64,000 nucleotides of DNA from assembly GCA_011390335.1 (NCBI GenBank), contig JAABSO010000009.1, positions 1 to 64,000 of the forward strand. The letters run 5' to 3'. This document shows, one piece after another, positions 24,425-34,447 of the stretch; position 1 is the stretch's first letter, and the number at the start of each line of letters is the position of its first letter. The notes under the pieces were generated by a model. It saw only the letters and a program-made list of their open reading frames with translations. It was not told where the DNA came from and searched no databases. The position numbers and the translations under genes are program-made. The stretch comes from Desulfotignum sp. (lineage in GTDB: Bacteria > Desulfobacterota > Desulfobacteria > Desulfobacterales > Desulfobacteraceae).

Positions 24425-25823
24425 CCGGACGACAGTTCCGGCGGCCCTGTTTCTTGCTGCTGTCCTGATGTTCCAGGGGTGCAGCATGGTAACACCTGAT
24501 TCCCGTACTCTGGAGACCCTGCCGGCGTCAGTACATACGGAATCTCCTGAAAGACTGAATTTTTCTCTTGCCTCTCCATGGTGGGAACAGTTCAACAACC
24601 AGGAACTGAACCAGCTTATTACCCGGGCTTTGACACACAATTTTACCATCAGAGAGGCCCGGGCCAGACTGGATCAGGCCGCCAGTCTGGCAGCCGCCAA
24701 AAAAGCAGATGCGTTGCCCCTTATCACCCTGGAAACCCGATATAACCGCTCCCAGACCGACCAGGACACCACCTCCTTCAACACCTATTCCCTTGGGCCG
24801 GCTGCTTCCTATGAAGTGGATCTTTGGGGCCGCATAAATGCAGGAGTGACATCTTCCTCACTGGCTGCCCGGGCCTCGGCATCGGATCTTGAAACCGCTG
24901 CCATGACCATTGCCGCAGAGGTGGCCCGCACCTGGGTGGATCTGATCACTGCCAGAGAACAGCTGGCCCGGGTGAAAAAACAGCTGGAAGTCCACACCAC
25001 GGTACGCGATCTTCTGGAACTGCGGTTTGAAAAATCCATGTCCTCAGCCCTGGATGTTCTCCAGCAAAGAGAAGTTGTGGCCCAGACCCAGGCAAAAATC
25101 CCGCCCCTGGAAAACCGGATACAGCAGTTGAAAGCATCTGTGCATCTTTTGCTGGGACAGACACCGGGAACCGGTCTCACCATCACCGGTGATCTGCCTG
25201 AAACATTGCCGGAACTGCCCCACAACGGGCTGCCGGCCAATCTGCTGGTGCTGCGCCCGGATGTCAGGGCCCAGGGCCAGCGCCTTATGGCAGCGGACTG
25301 GGATGCGGCAGCTGCCAGGATCTACCGCCTGCCTGATCTGGTTCTTACGGGAAATTTTCTGTTTCAGGACAACGCCCTGGATCTGCTCCTTGACAACTGG
25401 ATTTTGACTCTGGGGGCCCGTCTTGCAGGCCTCGTGTTTGACGGGGGACAAAAAAAAGCCCTGTCCCGACAGGCCGCTGCTGTGGTGCAAGAGCGGCTGG
25501 CTACCTATGAAAAAGTGGTGCACACCGCCATTGCCGAGGTGGAAACCAGCATGGCTGCGGAAAAACACCAGGCGGAACACATTCTTTTGCTGACAGCCCA
25601 GCTGGAAACCGCCCGGCAGGCCCTGGCAGAAGCCCGGCGCCGCTACATCAAGGGCCTGGATCCCTTTATTCCGTTTCTGACCGAACAGCTCAATGTTCAG
25701 GAACTTGAGATCCGCCTGCTGGAACAGACCGCTTTATTAATAAAAAACCGCATCACCCTTTACCGGGCTCTGGGAGGGGACTGGCAGGCCATTGTTTCCC
25801 CCGTGCCCAAGGAAATGCCATGA
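24402..25823 (+). CDS. RND efflux outer-membrane lipoprotein (NodT/OprM type)
   Basis: The TolC-like channel of a tripartite pump. The start at ATG 24402, preceded by AGGA, gives a lipoprotein signal peptide with the lipobox cysteine in LMFQGC. The body carries two outer-membrane efflux repeats, with SYEVDLWGRI and the LVFDGGQKKAL signature, and long helical segments with Ala-rich heptads. It overlaps the following adaptor gene by 4 bases (ATGA). With that adaptor and the permease it forms a complete cell-envelope-spanning system. Confidence 0.9.
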   Translation: MARFWPGNRTTVPAALFLAAVLMFQGCSMVTPDSRTLETLPASVHTESPERLNFSLASPWWEQFNNQELNQLITRALTHNFTIREARARLDQAASLAAAKKADALPLITLETRYNRSQTDQDTTSFNTYSLGPAASYEVDLWGRINAGVTSSSLAARASASDLETAAMTIAAEVARTWVDLITAREQLARVKKQLEVHTTVRDLLELRFEKSMSSALDVLQQREVVAQTQAKIPPLENRIQQLKASVHLLLGQTPGTGLTITGDLPETLPELPHNGLPANLLVLRPDVRAQGQRLMAADWDAAAARIYRLPDLVLTGNFLFQDNALDLLLDNWILTLGARLAGLVFDGGQKKALSRQAAAVVQERLATYEKVVHTAIAEVETSMAAEKHQAEHILLLTAQLETARQALAEARRRYIKGLDPFIPFLTEQLNVQELEIRLLEQTALLIKNRITLYRALGGDWQAIVSPVPKEMP

Positions 25824-27046
25824 ACTCGCCTTCTCATATAAAAAAGCCAATCTTTATACGTATCATCCGCTTTCTTGTTCCGGTCGTCATTATTGCAGCC
25901 GGCGTATTCATTGCCCAGTATCTGTATGACACACGGCCGGTTGCCAGCCGGGGCCGTCCTCAGATCCCCCCGCCCCTGGTGGAAACAGCCATCATGGAAA
26001 AGCAGGACCACCAGATTTCTCTGTCTGCCATGGGTACGGTCATGCCCTCCCGGGCCATCACCCTGAAGTCCCGGGTGGGCGGGTTTGTGGAAACCATATC
26101 ACCAAAACTGATTCCCGGCGGGGTATTTGAAAAAGCCCAGGTGATGCTCACTTTGGAAAAAAAAGATTTTGAACTGAATGTGGCCAGAAAAAAAGCTGCC
26201 CTGGACCGGTTATCCGCCTCGCTTCGGTTGGAGATGGGCAGGCAGGACGTGGCAAAAGAGGAGATGAAAATTCTGCAAAAAGATGCCGGATCCCCCATCC
26301 TGGATGCCGACCTTGCCCTGCGGGAGCCGCAGATGGCCCAGATCAAAGCTGACATTGCCGCTGCCCGGGCAGACCTGGATCAAGCCCGGCTGAACCTGGA
26401 ACGTACCACCATAACAGCCCCTTTCAACAGCCTGATCACTTCTGTGCATGTACAGACCGGATCCCAGATATCTGCCCAGGATACGCTGGCCGAGCTGTCC
26501 GGCACGGATACTTTCTGGGTGAGGGCCGCCGTTCCTGTGGAACATCTCAAATGGATCAGGATCCCGTCTGCCCCTGATGACACCGGCAGCCCGGTCACCA
26601 TAACCGACCAGAACAACACCCGGCACCAGGGCCGTGTCATCCGTCTCTTGGGGGAACTGGGCAGCGAAACCCGCCTGGCCACGCTGCTCATTGCCATTGA
26701 TGACCCTTTGGGCCTGTCCCGCCCGGTTGATACGCCGCTGCTCTTAAACAACTATGTCCAGGTGGCTATCCATGGAGAAAAAATATCTGATGTCATTGCC
26801 CTGCCCAGGCCCATGGTGCGTAACCAGAACCAGGCATGGGTGGCGTCGGACGGACAACTGGATATCCGGACCATTGATATCGTATGGCAGGATTCGGATC
26901 ATGTGTTTGTCACCAAAGGACTTACGGCCGGTGATGCCGTGATCCTGTCGGATCTGTCCTCTCCGGTGGAGGGCATGACTTTGCGTGTGCACAACAAAGA
27001 CCGGCCGGATGCAGCAGCCGGAACAGACACAGGGAACCAGCCATGA
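25820..27046 (+). CDS. RND efflux periplasmic adaptor (membrane fusion protein)
   Basis: The N-terminal membrane segment (residues about 12-32) is followed by the lipoyl/biotinyl half-motifs around GTVMPSRAITLKSRVGGFVE, an alpha-helical hairpin, and the beta-barrel region with TITAPFNSLITSVHVQTGSQ. The length, 408 aa, is typical. It links the inner-membrane permease to the outer-membrane channel. Both ends overlap the neighbouring genes by 4 bases, so all three proteins are likely made in matched amounts. The cargo cannot be predicted. Confidence 0.9.
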   Translation: MNSPSHIKKPIFIRIIRFLVPVVIIAAGVFIAQYLYDTRPVASRGRPQIPPPLVETAIMEKQDHQISLSAMGTVMPSRAITLKSRVGGFVETISPKLIPGGVFEKAQVMLTLEKKDFELNVARKKAALDRLSASLRLEMGRQDVAKEEMKILQKDAGSPILDADLALREPQMAQIKADIAAARADLDQARLNLERTTITAPFNSLITSVHVQTGSQISAQDTLAELSGTDTFWVRAAVPVEHLKWIRIPSAPDDTGSPVTITDQNNTRHQGRVIRLLGELGSETRLATLLIAIDDPLGLSRPVDTPLLLNNYVQVAIHGEKISDVIALPRPMVRNQNQAWVASDGQLDIRTIDIVWQDSDHVFVTKGLTAGDAVILSDLSSPVEGMTLRVHNKDRPDAAAGTDTGNQP

Positions 27047-30000
27047 CCACACCTGTATCCACAGACGATCATACAGGCGCCATCCCCTGGATGGCAAAAA
27101 ATTCTGTGGCAGCCAATCTGTTGATGATTGTCCTGCTGGTGGGGGGGCTGGTCATGGCCTTCGGCATCAAGCAGGAGGTGTTTCCTGATTTTGAGGTGGG
27201 CGCTGTATCCGTATCTGTCATCTACCCGGGTGCCGGTCCTGAAGAGGTGGAGCGGGGCATTATTCTGGCCATTGAAGAAGCGGTCCAGGGCCTGGACGGC
27301 ATTGATAAAATGCATGCCACTGCAGGGGAAGGATTCGGCCGTGTCACCATTGAGGTGCGCCAGGGAATGGATGTGCGCAGCTTTGCCCAGGAGGTGGAAA
27401 GCGAGGTCAATGCCATCACCTCTTTTCCTGATGAAGCGGAACGTCCCATGACCGCTGTTGTAGCCCGCAAGCGCCATGTCATCTCCCATGCCGTTTATGG
27501 GGACCTGTCCCGGGCAGTGCTCACACAGCTTGCGGAAAACTTCCGGGACCTGCTGCTCCAGGACCCCCTTATCACCCAGGTGGAACTGGAAGGCACCCGG
27601 GATTATGAAATTCAAGTATCCGTTCCCCAGGCCAGTTTGCGGCGGTACGGCCTCACCCTGGCAGGGGTGGCTGAGCGTATCCGCAACCTTTCCATTGAAC
27701 TGCCCGGCGGTTCCGTCAAAACCCGTGGCGGCGAGATCATGGTCCGCATGAAAGAGCGGCGGGATGTGGCGGATGCCTATGCCGGCCTGCCCATCATTAC
27801 GGCAGAAGATGGTGCACAGGTGTTGCTGAAAGACATTGCCGATATTTCTGAAGGGTTTGAAGAGACCAACCGGTATGCCACCTTTAACGGCAAACCCGCC
27901 ATCATGGTGGAAGTTTTCCGGGTGGGGGACCAGAAACCCATTGAGGTGGCAAAAGCCGCACGGATACGGGCGAATATGTTTCAGGAAACCCTGCCCCGGG
28001 AGGTGGGTGTTTCCATGATCAGCGACCGGTCACAGGTGTTTGAACAGCGGGCCGGCCTGCTGTTGAAAAACGGATATATCGGCCTTGGCCTGGTGTTCAT
28101 TCTTTTGGCCCTGTTTCTGGAGATCCGGCTGGCGTTCTGGGTGTCGCTGGGTATCCCCATATCCATTCTGGGATCATTTGTTTTTTTACCCATGACGGAT
28201 TTTTCCATTAACGTTGTATCCATGTTTGCCTTTATTGTGACCTTAGGGATTGTGGTGGATGATGCCATTGTGGTGGGTGAAAATATTTACTACTACCGGG
28301 AGCAGGGAAAAAAATTTCTGGAAGCCGCCATCCTGGGAGCAAAGGATATGGCGGTGCCTGTGGTGTTTTCCATTCTCACAAATATAGCGGCGTTTTTACC
28401 CATCATGTTTGTCACCGGCACCATGGGCAAAATTTTCAAGGTGATTCCTTTGGTGGTGATCATGGTATTTCTTATCTCTCTTGCGGAATGTCTGTTCATC
28501 CTGCCGGCCCATCTGTCCCATGAAAACCGCCCCCCCAAAAAAATACTGGGCTGGATCATCGCCCGGCAGAAACGCATCAGCCAGGGGCTCACCTGGATGA
28601 TAAGGCATATGTACCGCCCTTTTTTAAAATCCCTGGTGAAAAACCGGTATATCACCGCAGCAGTGGGTGTGGCGGTTCTGGTAATCATGGTGGGGTATAT
28701 CCAAAGCGGGCGGATCACGACCACGCTGATGCCCCGCATTGAATCAGATTATGCCTTTGTCACGGTGACCCTGCCCTATGGGGCTTCAGATGAAAAAACA
28801 GCTGCAGTGCGCCAGATCATCGCTGATGCAGCACAAATTGTGGTGGCGGACAACGGCGGTGCACAACTTTCCCGGGGGCGTTACACCCAGGTGAATGAAA
28901 ATGTGATTACCTCTCAAATCCTTTTGACCCCGCCGGATATCCGGCCCATGTCCACGGCTAAAGTGACCCGGCTGTGGCGGGAGGCAGCCGGTGCCATTCC
29001 AGGCCTGGAATCCATTGTTTTTCAGTCCGACCGGGGCGGGCCCGGTTCCGGTGCTTCCTTGACCATTGAACTGAGTCACCGGGACATCGATACCCTGGAT
29101 GCTGCCAGCATAATGCTGGCCGATGAACTGGCTGATTTTCCCTCCACAAAAGACATTGATGACGGATCTGCCCAGGGCAAAAAGCAGTTTGACTTTACCA
29201 TGAAACCGGAAGGGTTGTCTCTGGGGCTGGGTGCCAGGGATGTGGCGCTGCAGGTGCGGCATGCCTATTACGGGGCCACTGCATTAAAGCTCCAGCGGGG
29301 CAGAAACGAAGTAACGGTCAAGGTCCGGCTGCCGGAAGGGGAGCGGGATTCTGAAAACAGCCTGGAAACCCTCATGATCTACACCCCGGACGGCCGTGAA
29401 ACCCTGCTGACGGATGTGGTTTCCATGACACAGGGACGGGCCTTTACCGCCATTGTCAGGCGGGACGGGCGCAGGGTGTCCACCGTAACAGCCGATGTGG
29501 TGCCCCAGCAGGAAACCAACCGGATTCTTGCCGTGGTCAAAACCGAAATCCTGCCCCGGCTGCAGGAGCGGTTTCCCGGCCTGACCGCCGAATTTGAAGG
29601 ACGGCAGGCCAGCATGCAGGAAAGTACCCAGAGCCTTGTGCAGGGCCTGATCCTGGCACTGTTCGGTATCTATGCCCTGCTGGCCATCCCCTTTAAAAGT
29701 TATTTCCAGCCGATGATCATCATGGCCTGCATTCCCTTTGGCATTGTGGGGGCGGTGCTGGGGCATATTCTTCTGGGATTTTCTCTGTCCCTCATGAGCC
29801 TTTTCGGGCTAGTGGCCCTTTCCGGGGTGGTGGTGAACGGATCCCTGGTCATGGTGGATTCCGCCAACAAGCACCGCCGCTCAGGCAAACCAGCCTTTAC
29901 CGCCATAACAATGGCTGCAGCCCAGCGTTTCAGACCCATCCTGCTCACCACACTGACCACCTTCGGGGGGCTGTCTCCCATGATTTTTGAAACTTCCCGC

Positions 30001-30144
30001 CAGGCCCAGTATCTCATTCCCATGGCCATATCACTGGGTTTCGGCATTGTTTTCGCCACCCTGATCACCCTGGCCCTGGTCCCCTGCTTTTACATGATCC
30101 TGGAGGATGTGCTGGGGTGGTTCAAAACCGAAAAAACCATGTGA
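27043..30144 (+). CDS. RND-family efflux permease (AcrB/HAE1-like)
   Basis: The proton-driven inner-membrane pump of the system, 1033 aa. It has the standard layout: TM1 near residue 20, a large porter loop, TM2-6 with GIVVDDAIVVGENIYYY in TM4 carrying the paired aspartates of proton relay, a second porter loop, and TM8-12 ending LVPCFYMIL. It groups by eye with multidrug rather than heavy-metal RND pumps, because the TM4 motif contains DD rather than the metal-type DFG-E pattern. There is no adjacent regulator. It is followed by an inverted-repeat element at 30233. Confidence 0.92.
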   Translation: MTTPVSTDDHTGAIPWMAKNSVAANLLMIVLLVGGLVMAFGIKQEVFPDFEVGAVSVSVIYPGAGPEEVERGIILAIEEAVQGLDGIDKMHATAGEGFGRVTIEVRQGMDVRSFAQEVESEVNAITSFPDEAERPMTAVVARKRHVISHAVYGDLSRAVLTQLAENFRDLLLQDPLITQVELEGTRDYEIQVSVPQASLRRYGLTLAGVAERIRNLSIELPGGSVKTRGGEIMVRMKERRDVADAYAGLPIITAEDGAQVLLKDIADISEGFEETNRYATFNGKPAIMVEVFRVGDQKPIEVAKAARIRANMFQETLPREVGVSMISDRSQVFEQRAGLLLKNGYIGLGLVFILLALFLEIRLAFWVSLGIPISILGSFVFLPMTDFSINVVSMFAFIVTLGIVVDDAIVVGENIYYYREQGKKFLEAAILGAKDMAVPVVFSILTNIAAFLPIMFVTGTMGKIFKVIPLVVIMVFLISLAECLFILPAHLSHENRPPKKILGWIIARQKRISQGLTWMIRHMYRPFLKSLVKNRYITAAVGVAVLVIMVGYIQSGRITTTLMPRIESDYAFVTVTLPYGASDEKTAAVRQIIADAAQIVVADNGGAQLSRGRYTQVNENVITSQILLTPPDIRPMSTAKVTRLWREAAGAIPGLESIVFQSDRGGPGSGASLTIELSHRDIDTLDAASIMLADELADFPSTKDIDDGSAQGKKQFDFTMKPEGLSLGLGARDVALQVRHAYYGATALKLQRGRNEVTVKVRLPEGERDSENSLETLMIYTPDGRETLLTDVVSMTQGRAFTAIVRRDGRRVSTVTADVVPQQETNRILAVVKTEILPRLQERFPGLTAEFEGRQASMQESTQSLVQGLILALFGIYALLAIPFKSYFQPMIIMACIPFGIVGAVLGHILLGFSLSLMSLFGLVALSGVVVNGSLVMVDSANKHRRSGKPAFTAITMAAAQRFRPILLTTLTTFGGLSPMIFETSRQAQYLIPMAISLGFGIVFATLITLALVPCFYMILEDVLGWFKTEKTM

Positions 30145-30232
30145 CAAAAATCTGTGTGCTGAAGCATCGTTGGGTTGCAAAATACCGGCATTGAAAATAT
30201 AATATCTCAACTGGACTTCAACAATGGTGAAC

Positions 30233-30315
30233 GGGGTCAGGCTTGTTTTATTGTGTTTTTATCAAAAATTGGTTATTCTCAAAAAACAAAAACGCAATAA
30301 TGCAAGCCTGACCCC
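30233..30315. mobile_element. Small terminal-inverted-repeat element (REP/MITE-like, non-autonomous)
   Basis: GGGGTCAGGCTTG (30233-30245) is matched by its exact reverse complement at 30303-30315, and similarity extends inward to about 30 nt per arm with a few differences. The whole unit is 83 bp, AT-rich in the middle and non-coding. Such GGGGTCAGGCTTG-ended palindromes resemble those associated with REP-associated tyrosine transposases. No transposase is nearby, so if mobile it was moved in trans. Confidence 0.65.
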
Positions 30316-30379
30316 TCTTGAATCAGCCTACTCCGAAAGATAATATCTTTAATTTTAAGATAAAACTGCAGGGGACATT

Positions 30380-30559
30380 ATGCAAAAATCCATTAAAAAA
30401 ATCACATTTAAAGAGGAATTCCGGATCTGCCCTGTCTGCGGATACCAGGACGGCTTTCATTCCATGCTGAAGCAGGAAAAGGACCATATTAAATGGCTGT
30501 TCATCTGTCCTTCCTGCCATGAAATTTTCGATATCGACCACAGATTGGACCGGTTATGA
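30380..30559 (+). CDS. Small zinc-ribbon protein (59 aa)
   Basis: The 59-residue product has CPVC at about residue 17 and CPSC at 43, with 22 residues between, an arrangement typical of a zinc ribbon. Basic residues dominate the N-terminus and acidic and His residues the end (HEIFDIDHRLDRL). GGGG lies 4-7 bases before ATG 30380. It stands alone between the inverted-repeat element and catalase. Function unknown; small zinc ribbons often bind nucleic acid or protein. Confidence 0.65.
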   Translation: MQKSIKKITFKEEFRICPVCGYQDGFHSMLKQEKDHIKWLFICPSCHEIFDIDHRLDRL

Positions 30560-30748
30560 AGTATGCGTGTGGTGCAACAATCTGTTTCTTTCTAAATAAC
30601 GGCCATGACCTGAACGGCACAACAAAATATGAAAGCTGTTAGCTCTTAGCCGGTAGTAACCAGCAGAAAAAAATTTGTAACTGTTTACTGGAAACTGATA
30701 ACTGAGTACTGACGGCTCATATAAAACCCCTCAACATAGGAGGATCTC

Positions 30749-32203
30749 ATGACAGACAAGGATCTTAATCACACCACAAACGATGCAGGAAACCCCGTAT
30801 CCAGCGACGAATTCTCACTTACTGTAGGACCTGACGGTCCAATTTTGCACCATGACCATTATCTCATGGAGCAGATGGCCAACTTCAACAGGGAAATGAT
30901 CCCGGACCGTCAGCCGCATGCCAAGGGTTCAGGGGCTTTCGGGCACTTTGAGGTCACCCGGGACGTCAGTGCCTACACCAGGGCGGTATTGTTTCAACCG
31001 GGTACGAAGACAGATGTTCTCGCCCGGTTCTCCACAGTTGCCGGAGAGTCCGGCAGCCCCGACACCTGGCGGGACGTGCGCGGCTTCGCCCTCAAGTTTT
31101 ACACCAGCGAGGGCAACTATGACATGGTCGGGAACAACACCCCGGTCTTCTTTGTGCGCGATCCCATGAAGTTTCAGCACTTTATTCATTCCCAGAAGCG
31201 CCGGGCTGACACGGGCCTGCGCTGCCATGACATGCAGTGGGATTTCTGGTCCCTCTCGCCAGAGACCGCCCATCAGGTCACCATCCTGATGAGCGATCGC
31301 GGAGTGCCCAAGACGTATCGGCACATGAACGGCTATACGAGCCATACCTACATGTGGGTCAATGCCAAAGGCGAGCGCTTCTGGGTCAAGTACCACTTCA
31401 AGACCGATCAGGGCATCGACTTTCTCACTGATGAAGAGGCTGACCGGATGGCAGGCGAGGATCCCGATTATCACCGGCGGGACCTGTCCGAGGCTATCAG
31501 ACGGGGGGATTTTCCCAGCTGGACGCTCAAGGTACAGATCATGCCTTTTGCGGATGCTGAAAATTACCGCTTCAATCCCTTTGACCTGACAAAGGTCTGG
31601 CCCCACAGCGACTATCCTGCGCAGGAGGTGGGCCGGTTGACCCTGAATCAGAACCCCACTGACTTCCACACCCAGATCGAGCAGGCGGCCTTCGAGCCGA
31701 ACAGCTTTGTTCCAGGAATCGGTCCGAGCCCGGACAAGATGCTTCTGGCCCGCCTGATATCTTATGCTGACGCGCACAGGGCCCGCCTGGGCGTCAACTA
31801 CAAGCAGATCCCGGTCAACCGTCCGAAATCTGCGGTGCGCAGTTACAGCAAGGGGGGAAGGATGCGGATCGACAACGTTACTGATCCTGTGTACACCCCG
31901 AACTCCAAGGGCGGCCCGCAGCCCGATCCCGATCGCTATCCGGAACAGACCATCTGGAGTGCCGGCGGCGAGTTCGTCCGGGCAGCCTGCACCAAGCACA
32001 AAGATGACGATGACTTTGGCCAGCCCGGAACCCTGGTCCGAGAGGTCATGGATGACGTCCAGCGCGACCGGCTTGTGTCCAACGTGGTCGGGCACTTAAA
32101 GAAAGGCGTTACCGAACCGGTTTTAGAGAGGGCCTTTGAATACTGGAAAAATATTGACCAAAAGGTTGGTGAGCGTATTGAAAAAGGCGTAAAAGGCAGC
32201 TGA
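30749..32203 (+). CDS. katA: Haem catalase (monofunctional, small subunit)
   Basis: The catalase decomposes H2O2 to water and oxygen. Of 484 aa, the size is that of clade 3 small-subunit enzymes. The active-site segment begins [20 protein letters not shown] and contains the catalytic histidine. The proximal haem-ligand region is [14 protein letters not shown] with the tyrosine, and the distal asparagine is in [18 protein letters not shown] sits before ATG 30749. Base and codon use are more GC-rich (more CGC and GTC) than in neighbouring genes, so it could be acquired. The upstream region carries simple GTTAGC-type repeats, also seen near 18300. Confidence 0.95.
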   Translation: MTDKDLNHTTNDAGNPVSSDEFSLTVGPDGPILHHDHYLMEQMANFNREMIPDRQPHAKGSGAFGHFEVTRDVSAYTRAVLFQPGTKTDVLARFSTVAGESGSPDTWRDVRGFALKFYTSEGNYDMVGNNTPVFFVRDPMKFQHFIHSQKRRADTGLRCHDMQWDFWSLSPETAHQVTILMSDRGVPKTYRHMNGYTSHTYMWVNAKGERFWVKYHFKTDQGIDFLTDEEADRMAGEDPDYHRRDLSEAIRRGDFPSWTLKVQIMPFADAENYRFNPFDLTKVWPHSDYPAQEVGRLTLNQNPTDFHTQIEQAAFEPNSFVPGIGPSPDKMLLARLISYADAHRARLGVNYKQIPVNRPKSAVRSYSKGGRMRIDNVTDPVYTPNSKGGPQPDPDRYPEQTIWSAGGEFVRAACTKHKDDDDFGQPGTLVREVMDDVQRDRLVSNVVGHLKKGVTEPVLERAFEYWKNIDQKVGERIEKGVKGS

Positions 32204-32234
32204 TCTTTCGCAGATTTTGAGGAATTTGAAAAAG

Positions 32235-32270
32235 GCCTTGTGTCCGGCAAAATTGCGCCGGACACAAGGC
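32235..32270 (-). terminator. Strong hairpin between katA and the TIM-barrel gene
   Basis: GCCTTGTGTCCGGC (32235-32248) and GCCGGACACAAGGC (32257-32270) form a perfect 14-bp stem. On the minus strand it is followed by a short T-run (CTTTTTC), so it ends transcription of the leftward gene at 32312. The plus side lacks T residues, but the hairpin could still slow katA transcription. Confidence 0.75.
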
Positions 32271-32311
32271 ACCCACAGGGAGCGGGCTTCGGTCACCCAA
32301 GCAGGATTTGG

Positions 32312-33238
32312 TTACCTGCGATTGCCCTGTTCACAGGGTTCACCAATTTTCAGCACCTCTCTGGCATATCTGATGCTTTTTTTACAGGCAGCCATCTCCT
32401 TTTCACGGGCAGTTTCCAAAGGATCATCCCCCATGTCCCACTCGATCTCAAAGGTGATGCGGTCTGTGGGGGACTGGTCGCAGATAATCTGATAGGTTTT
32501 GAAACAGTCGATGTCGCCGTCTCCCAGGGCCACGCCGTGGAACCGGATGCCGAACTGGTCCCGGGTCAGCTTGTGGTCGCAGAAATGGTTGCAGAATGCA
32601 TGTGGTGCCAGTTTTTTTACGGCATCCTCGGGATTTTCCAGCACCCCCATGGAATTCACCGTGTCCACGCAGGCCCCCACGAGCGGATGGTTCACCTGTT
32701 GGATCACCCAGAGGACCTCATCGGCAAAGGTTTCAGTATGGTTTTCCACAGCCAGCCGGATCCCGGTTTTTTCCAGCAGAGGCAGGATGGCCGTGATCTG
32801 GTCATGCACATCGCACAGCTGGCGCATGACCTGAGGATGAAAGCAGGAGCCGTAAAGGGGGCGGGGACGTCTGATATCCAGGCTGAATTTGGCCAGGTCT
32901 CCCCCGATCCTGCGGGTGATATCAATGCCTTTTTCCAGGGAGTCTGTGAGCCGTGGGTCAAACTCCTCATCCCTGGAAAAATTATATTCCAGGTACAGGT
33001 TGTGGTCCTCTGCTGCTTTTTTCACCGCTGCCAGCCGGGCATCGTCTTTGGTCTCCAGATCGCAGCCGGTGATATGCAGCCCGTCCAGGCCCCAATCCAC
33101 CGCCATGTCCATGAGCTGGAACAGATCGATCTTTTTGGGTCTGGGATCTGCCTGGATGCCCCAGTTCTGGCCCAGGCCCCAGAGATGCAGGGTGTAGGTG
33201 TGAAGTCCCAATTTCATTTTTTTCATTTTCCGTGCCAT
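32312..33238 (-). CDS. Sugar phosphate isomerase/epimerase family TIM-barrel protein
   Basis: The xylose-isomerase-like TIM barrel (AP-endonuclease 2 family) is recognised from the N-terminal KLGLHTYTLHLWGLG strand, GLDGLHITGC, the metal-binding glutamate in LAVENHTETF, the VGACVDTVNSMG segment with Asp, and the late glutamate in FEIEWDMGDDP. ATG 33238 with AGGAGG is the natural start; the earlier one at 33325 is unsupported. The substrate is unknown. It is divergent from the YkgJ-type gene, with a dyad-rich region between them. Confidence 0.85.
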   Translation of the reverse strand: MARKMKKMKLGLHTYTLHLWGLGQNWGIQADPRPKKIDLFQLMDMAVDWGLDGLHITGCDLETKDDARLAAVKKAAEDHNLYLEYNFSRDEEFDPRLTDSLEKGIDITRRIGGDLAKFSLDIRRPRPLYGSCFHPQVMRQLCDVHDQITAILPLLEKTGIRLAVENHTETFADEVLWVIQQVNHPLVGACVDTVNSMGVLENPEDAVKKLAPHAFCNHFCDHKLTRDQFGIRFHGVALGDGDIDCFKTYQIICDQSPTDRITFEIEWDMGDDPLETAREKEMAACKKSIRYAREVLKIGEPCEQGNRR

Positions 33239-33407
33239 CGCATGCCTCCTGCCGGTCATTTTTTCAATACCAATATCTGCCCTGGCCGCAAATGCCTGAA
33301 CAGTGGTTGCGCCTTTATGGAGCAACCATCATGCCAGAGGCTGCCCCTGGTTGCATTATGATATTTTTTGCATATAATTTCAGATAATTGTATTTTTTCG
33401 GCACCGG

Positions 33408-33473
33408 TGTCATCTGCCATGACAGATCAAATAATTTTGATTTTGCCCCGGAACTGTATCAAAATTATTTGAT
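33408..33473. promoter_or_regulatory. Cluster of dyads between divergent genes (candidate operators)
   Basis: Two 16-bp dyads of the form ATCAAA-N4-TTTGAT lie at 33426-33441 and 33458-33473, centre to centre 32 bp, close to three helical turns. Each is the reverse complement of the other, so they can also form a hairpin that ends in a T-run. A third dyad, TGTCAT-N5-ATGACA, is at 33408-33424. The region lies upstream of the rightward YkgJ-type gene and the leftward TIM-barrel gene. The spacing suits a dimeric regulator bound twice. Confidence 0.5.
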
Positions 33474-33621
33474 TTTTTCACCCTTGTCAAACCCGTGAAA
33501 AAACGGTAATTCTTTATGAAGGATCCCATAATCGCACGCCATTGGATGTCGCAATGACCACTCAATGGATGACTGCCGGATCAGCTGCCTTCATCTTCAG
33601 GTACAGCACAAAGGAGAGATC

Positions 33622-34368
33622 ATGACCGGGAAAAAATCCCAACACCACAAGCATCCCCCGGCAGAAGAATATTTGGAAAACTGGACTTTTTTAACCCCTT
33701 CCCAGGCCGTGGATGCCATTGCCATTGATTTTACGCAATACGGCACCCAGCCGGCGCTTTTCACATCCATCGCCCCGCTGGTTCTCGGGGACCGATGCAC
33801 CGTCATACACAAGAGCGGAAGGTTAGCCGTACGGATATTGCAGGGCAACGCGTTTCTCCCGGTGGCAGACAACGATCTGGGATTTTATCTGATCCATGCG
33901 CTGGAAACCGCCCCGCCTGATCTGGAAACTTTGGCAGACATCTGCTCCCGGGTTTTCCAGACCCGGACCCGGGCAGGACCTTTGGGAACAAAAAAGATCC
34001 CCGGCATCTGGGTTCACTCCCAGATGGAAGAATTTGTCTGCAGCCAGTGCGGAGAATGCTGCCGGTCCCTGGCCTATGAAAACAACTGCACGGAAGCAGA
34101 CTATCATCTCTGGCAGTCCCTTGACCGCCGGGATATCCTGGCCTGGGTCAGAAAAGAATCCTGCCCGGACAAAAAAGACAGATACCGGATCTGGATTGAT
34201 CCTGATACCGGAAAAACCGCAGAAACCTGCCCCTGGCTTGTGCCCTGCCCTGACGACACCAACCTTTTTTCATGCGCCATTCAGAAAATCAAACCCCACA
34301 TATGCCGGCAATATCCCTACACAAAAAAGCATGCCGTGATGACCGGCTGCAAACACACCTGGAGATAA
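33622..34368 (+). CDS. YkgJ-family cysteine-cluster protein
   Basis: The family binds a metal, probably iron or zinc, through a CxxCxxCC motif, seen here as VCSQCGECCRS about residue 154. Further conserved cysteines lie in the CPWLVPCPDDTNLFSC segment and the HICRQYPY motif. ATG 33622 is preceded by AAAGGAGAG; an upstream ATG at 33565 is less likely. The N-terminal 130 residues form an extra mixed domain not present in the shortest members. Role unknown; possibly a metal-site assembly or redox protein. Confidence 0.8.
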   Translation: MTGKKSQHHKHPPAEEYLENWTFLTPSQAVDAIAIDFTQYGTQPALFTSIAPLVLGDRCTVIHKSGRLAVRILQGNAFLPVADNDLGFYLIHALETAPPDLETLADICSRVFQTRTRAGPLGTKKIPGIWVHSQMEEFVCSQCGECCRSLAYENNCTEADYHLWQSLDRRDILAWVRKESCPDKKDRYRIWIDPDTGKTAETCPWLVPCPDDTNLFSCAIQKIKPHICRQYPYTKKHAVMTGCKHTWR

Positions 34369-34447
34369 TGCACATATCCCTTTACTGACAAAAGAAAAAA
34401 AAGGTATAATTCTTTTAATTGGAATCATACCGAAAAAGGAGAATGCA

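Noticed and set aside
24005-24649. 214-codon leftward open frame opposite the GNAT gene
   Set aside because: It covers the GNAT gene and the start of the efflux lipoprotein in antisense. It has no Shine-Dalgarno, and the rightward frames match known families.
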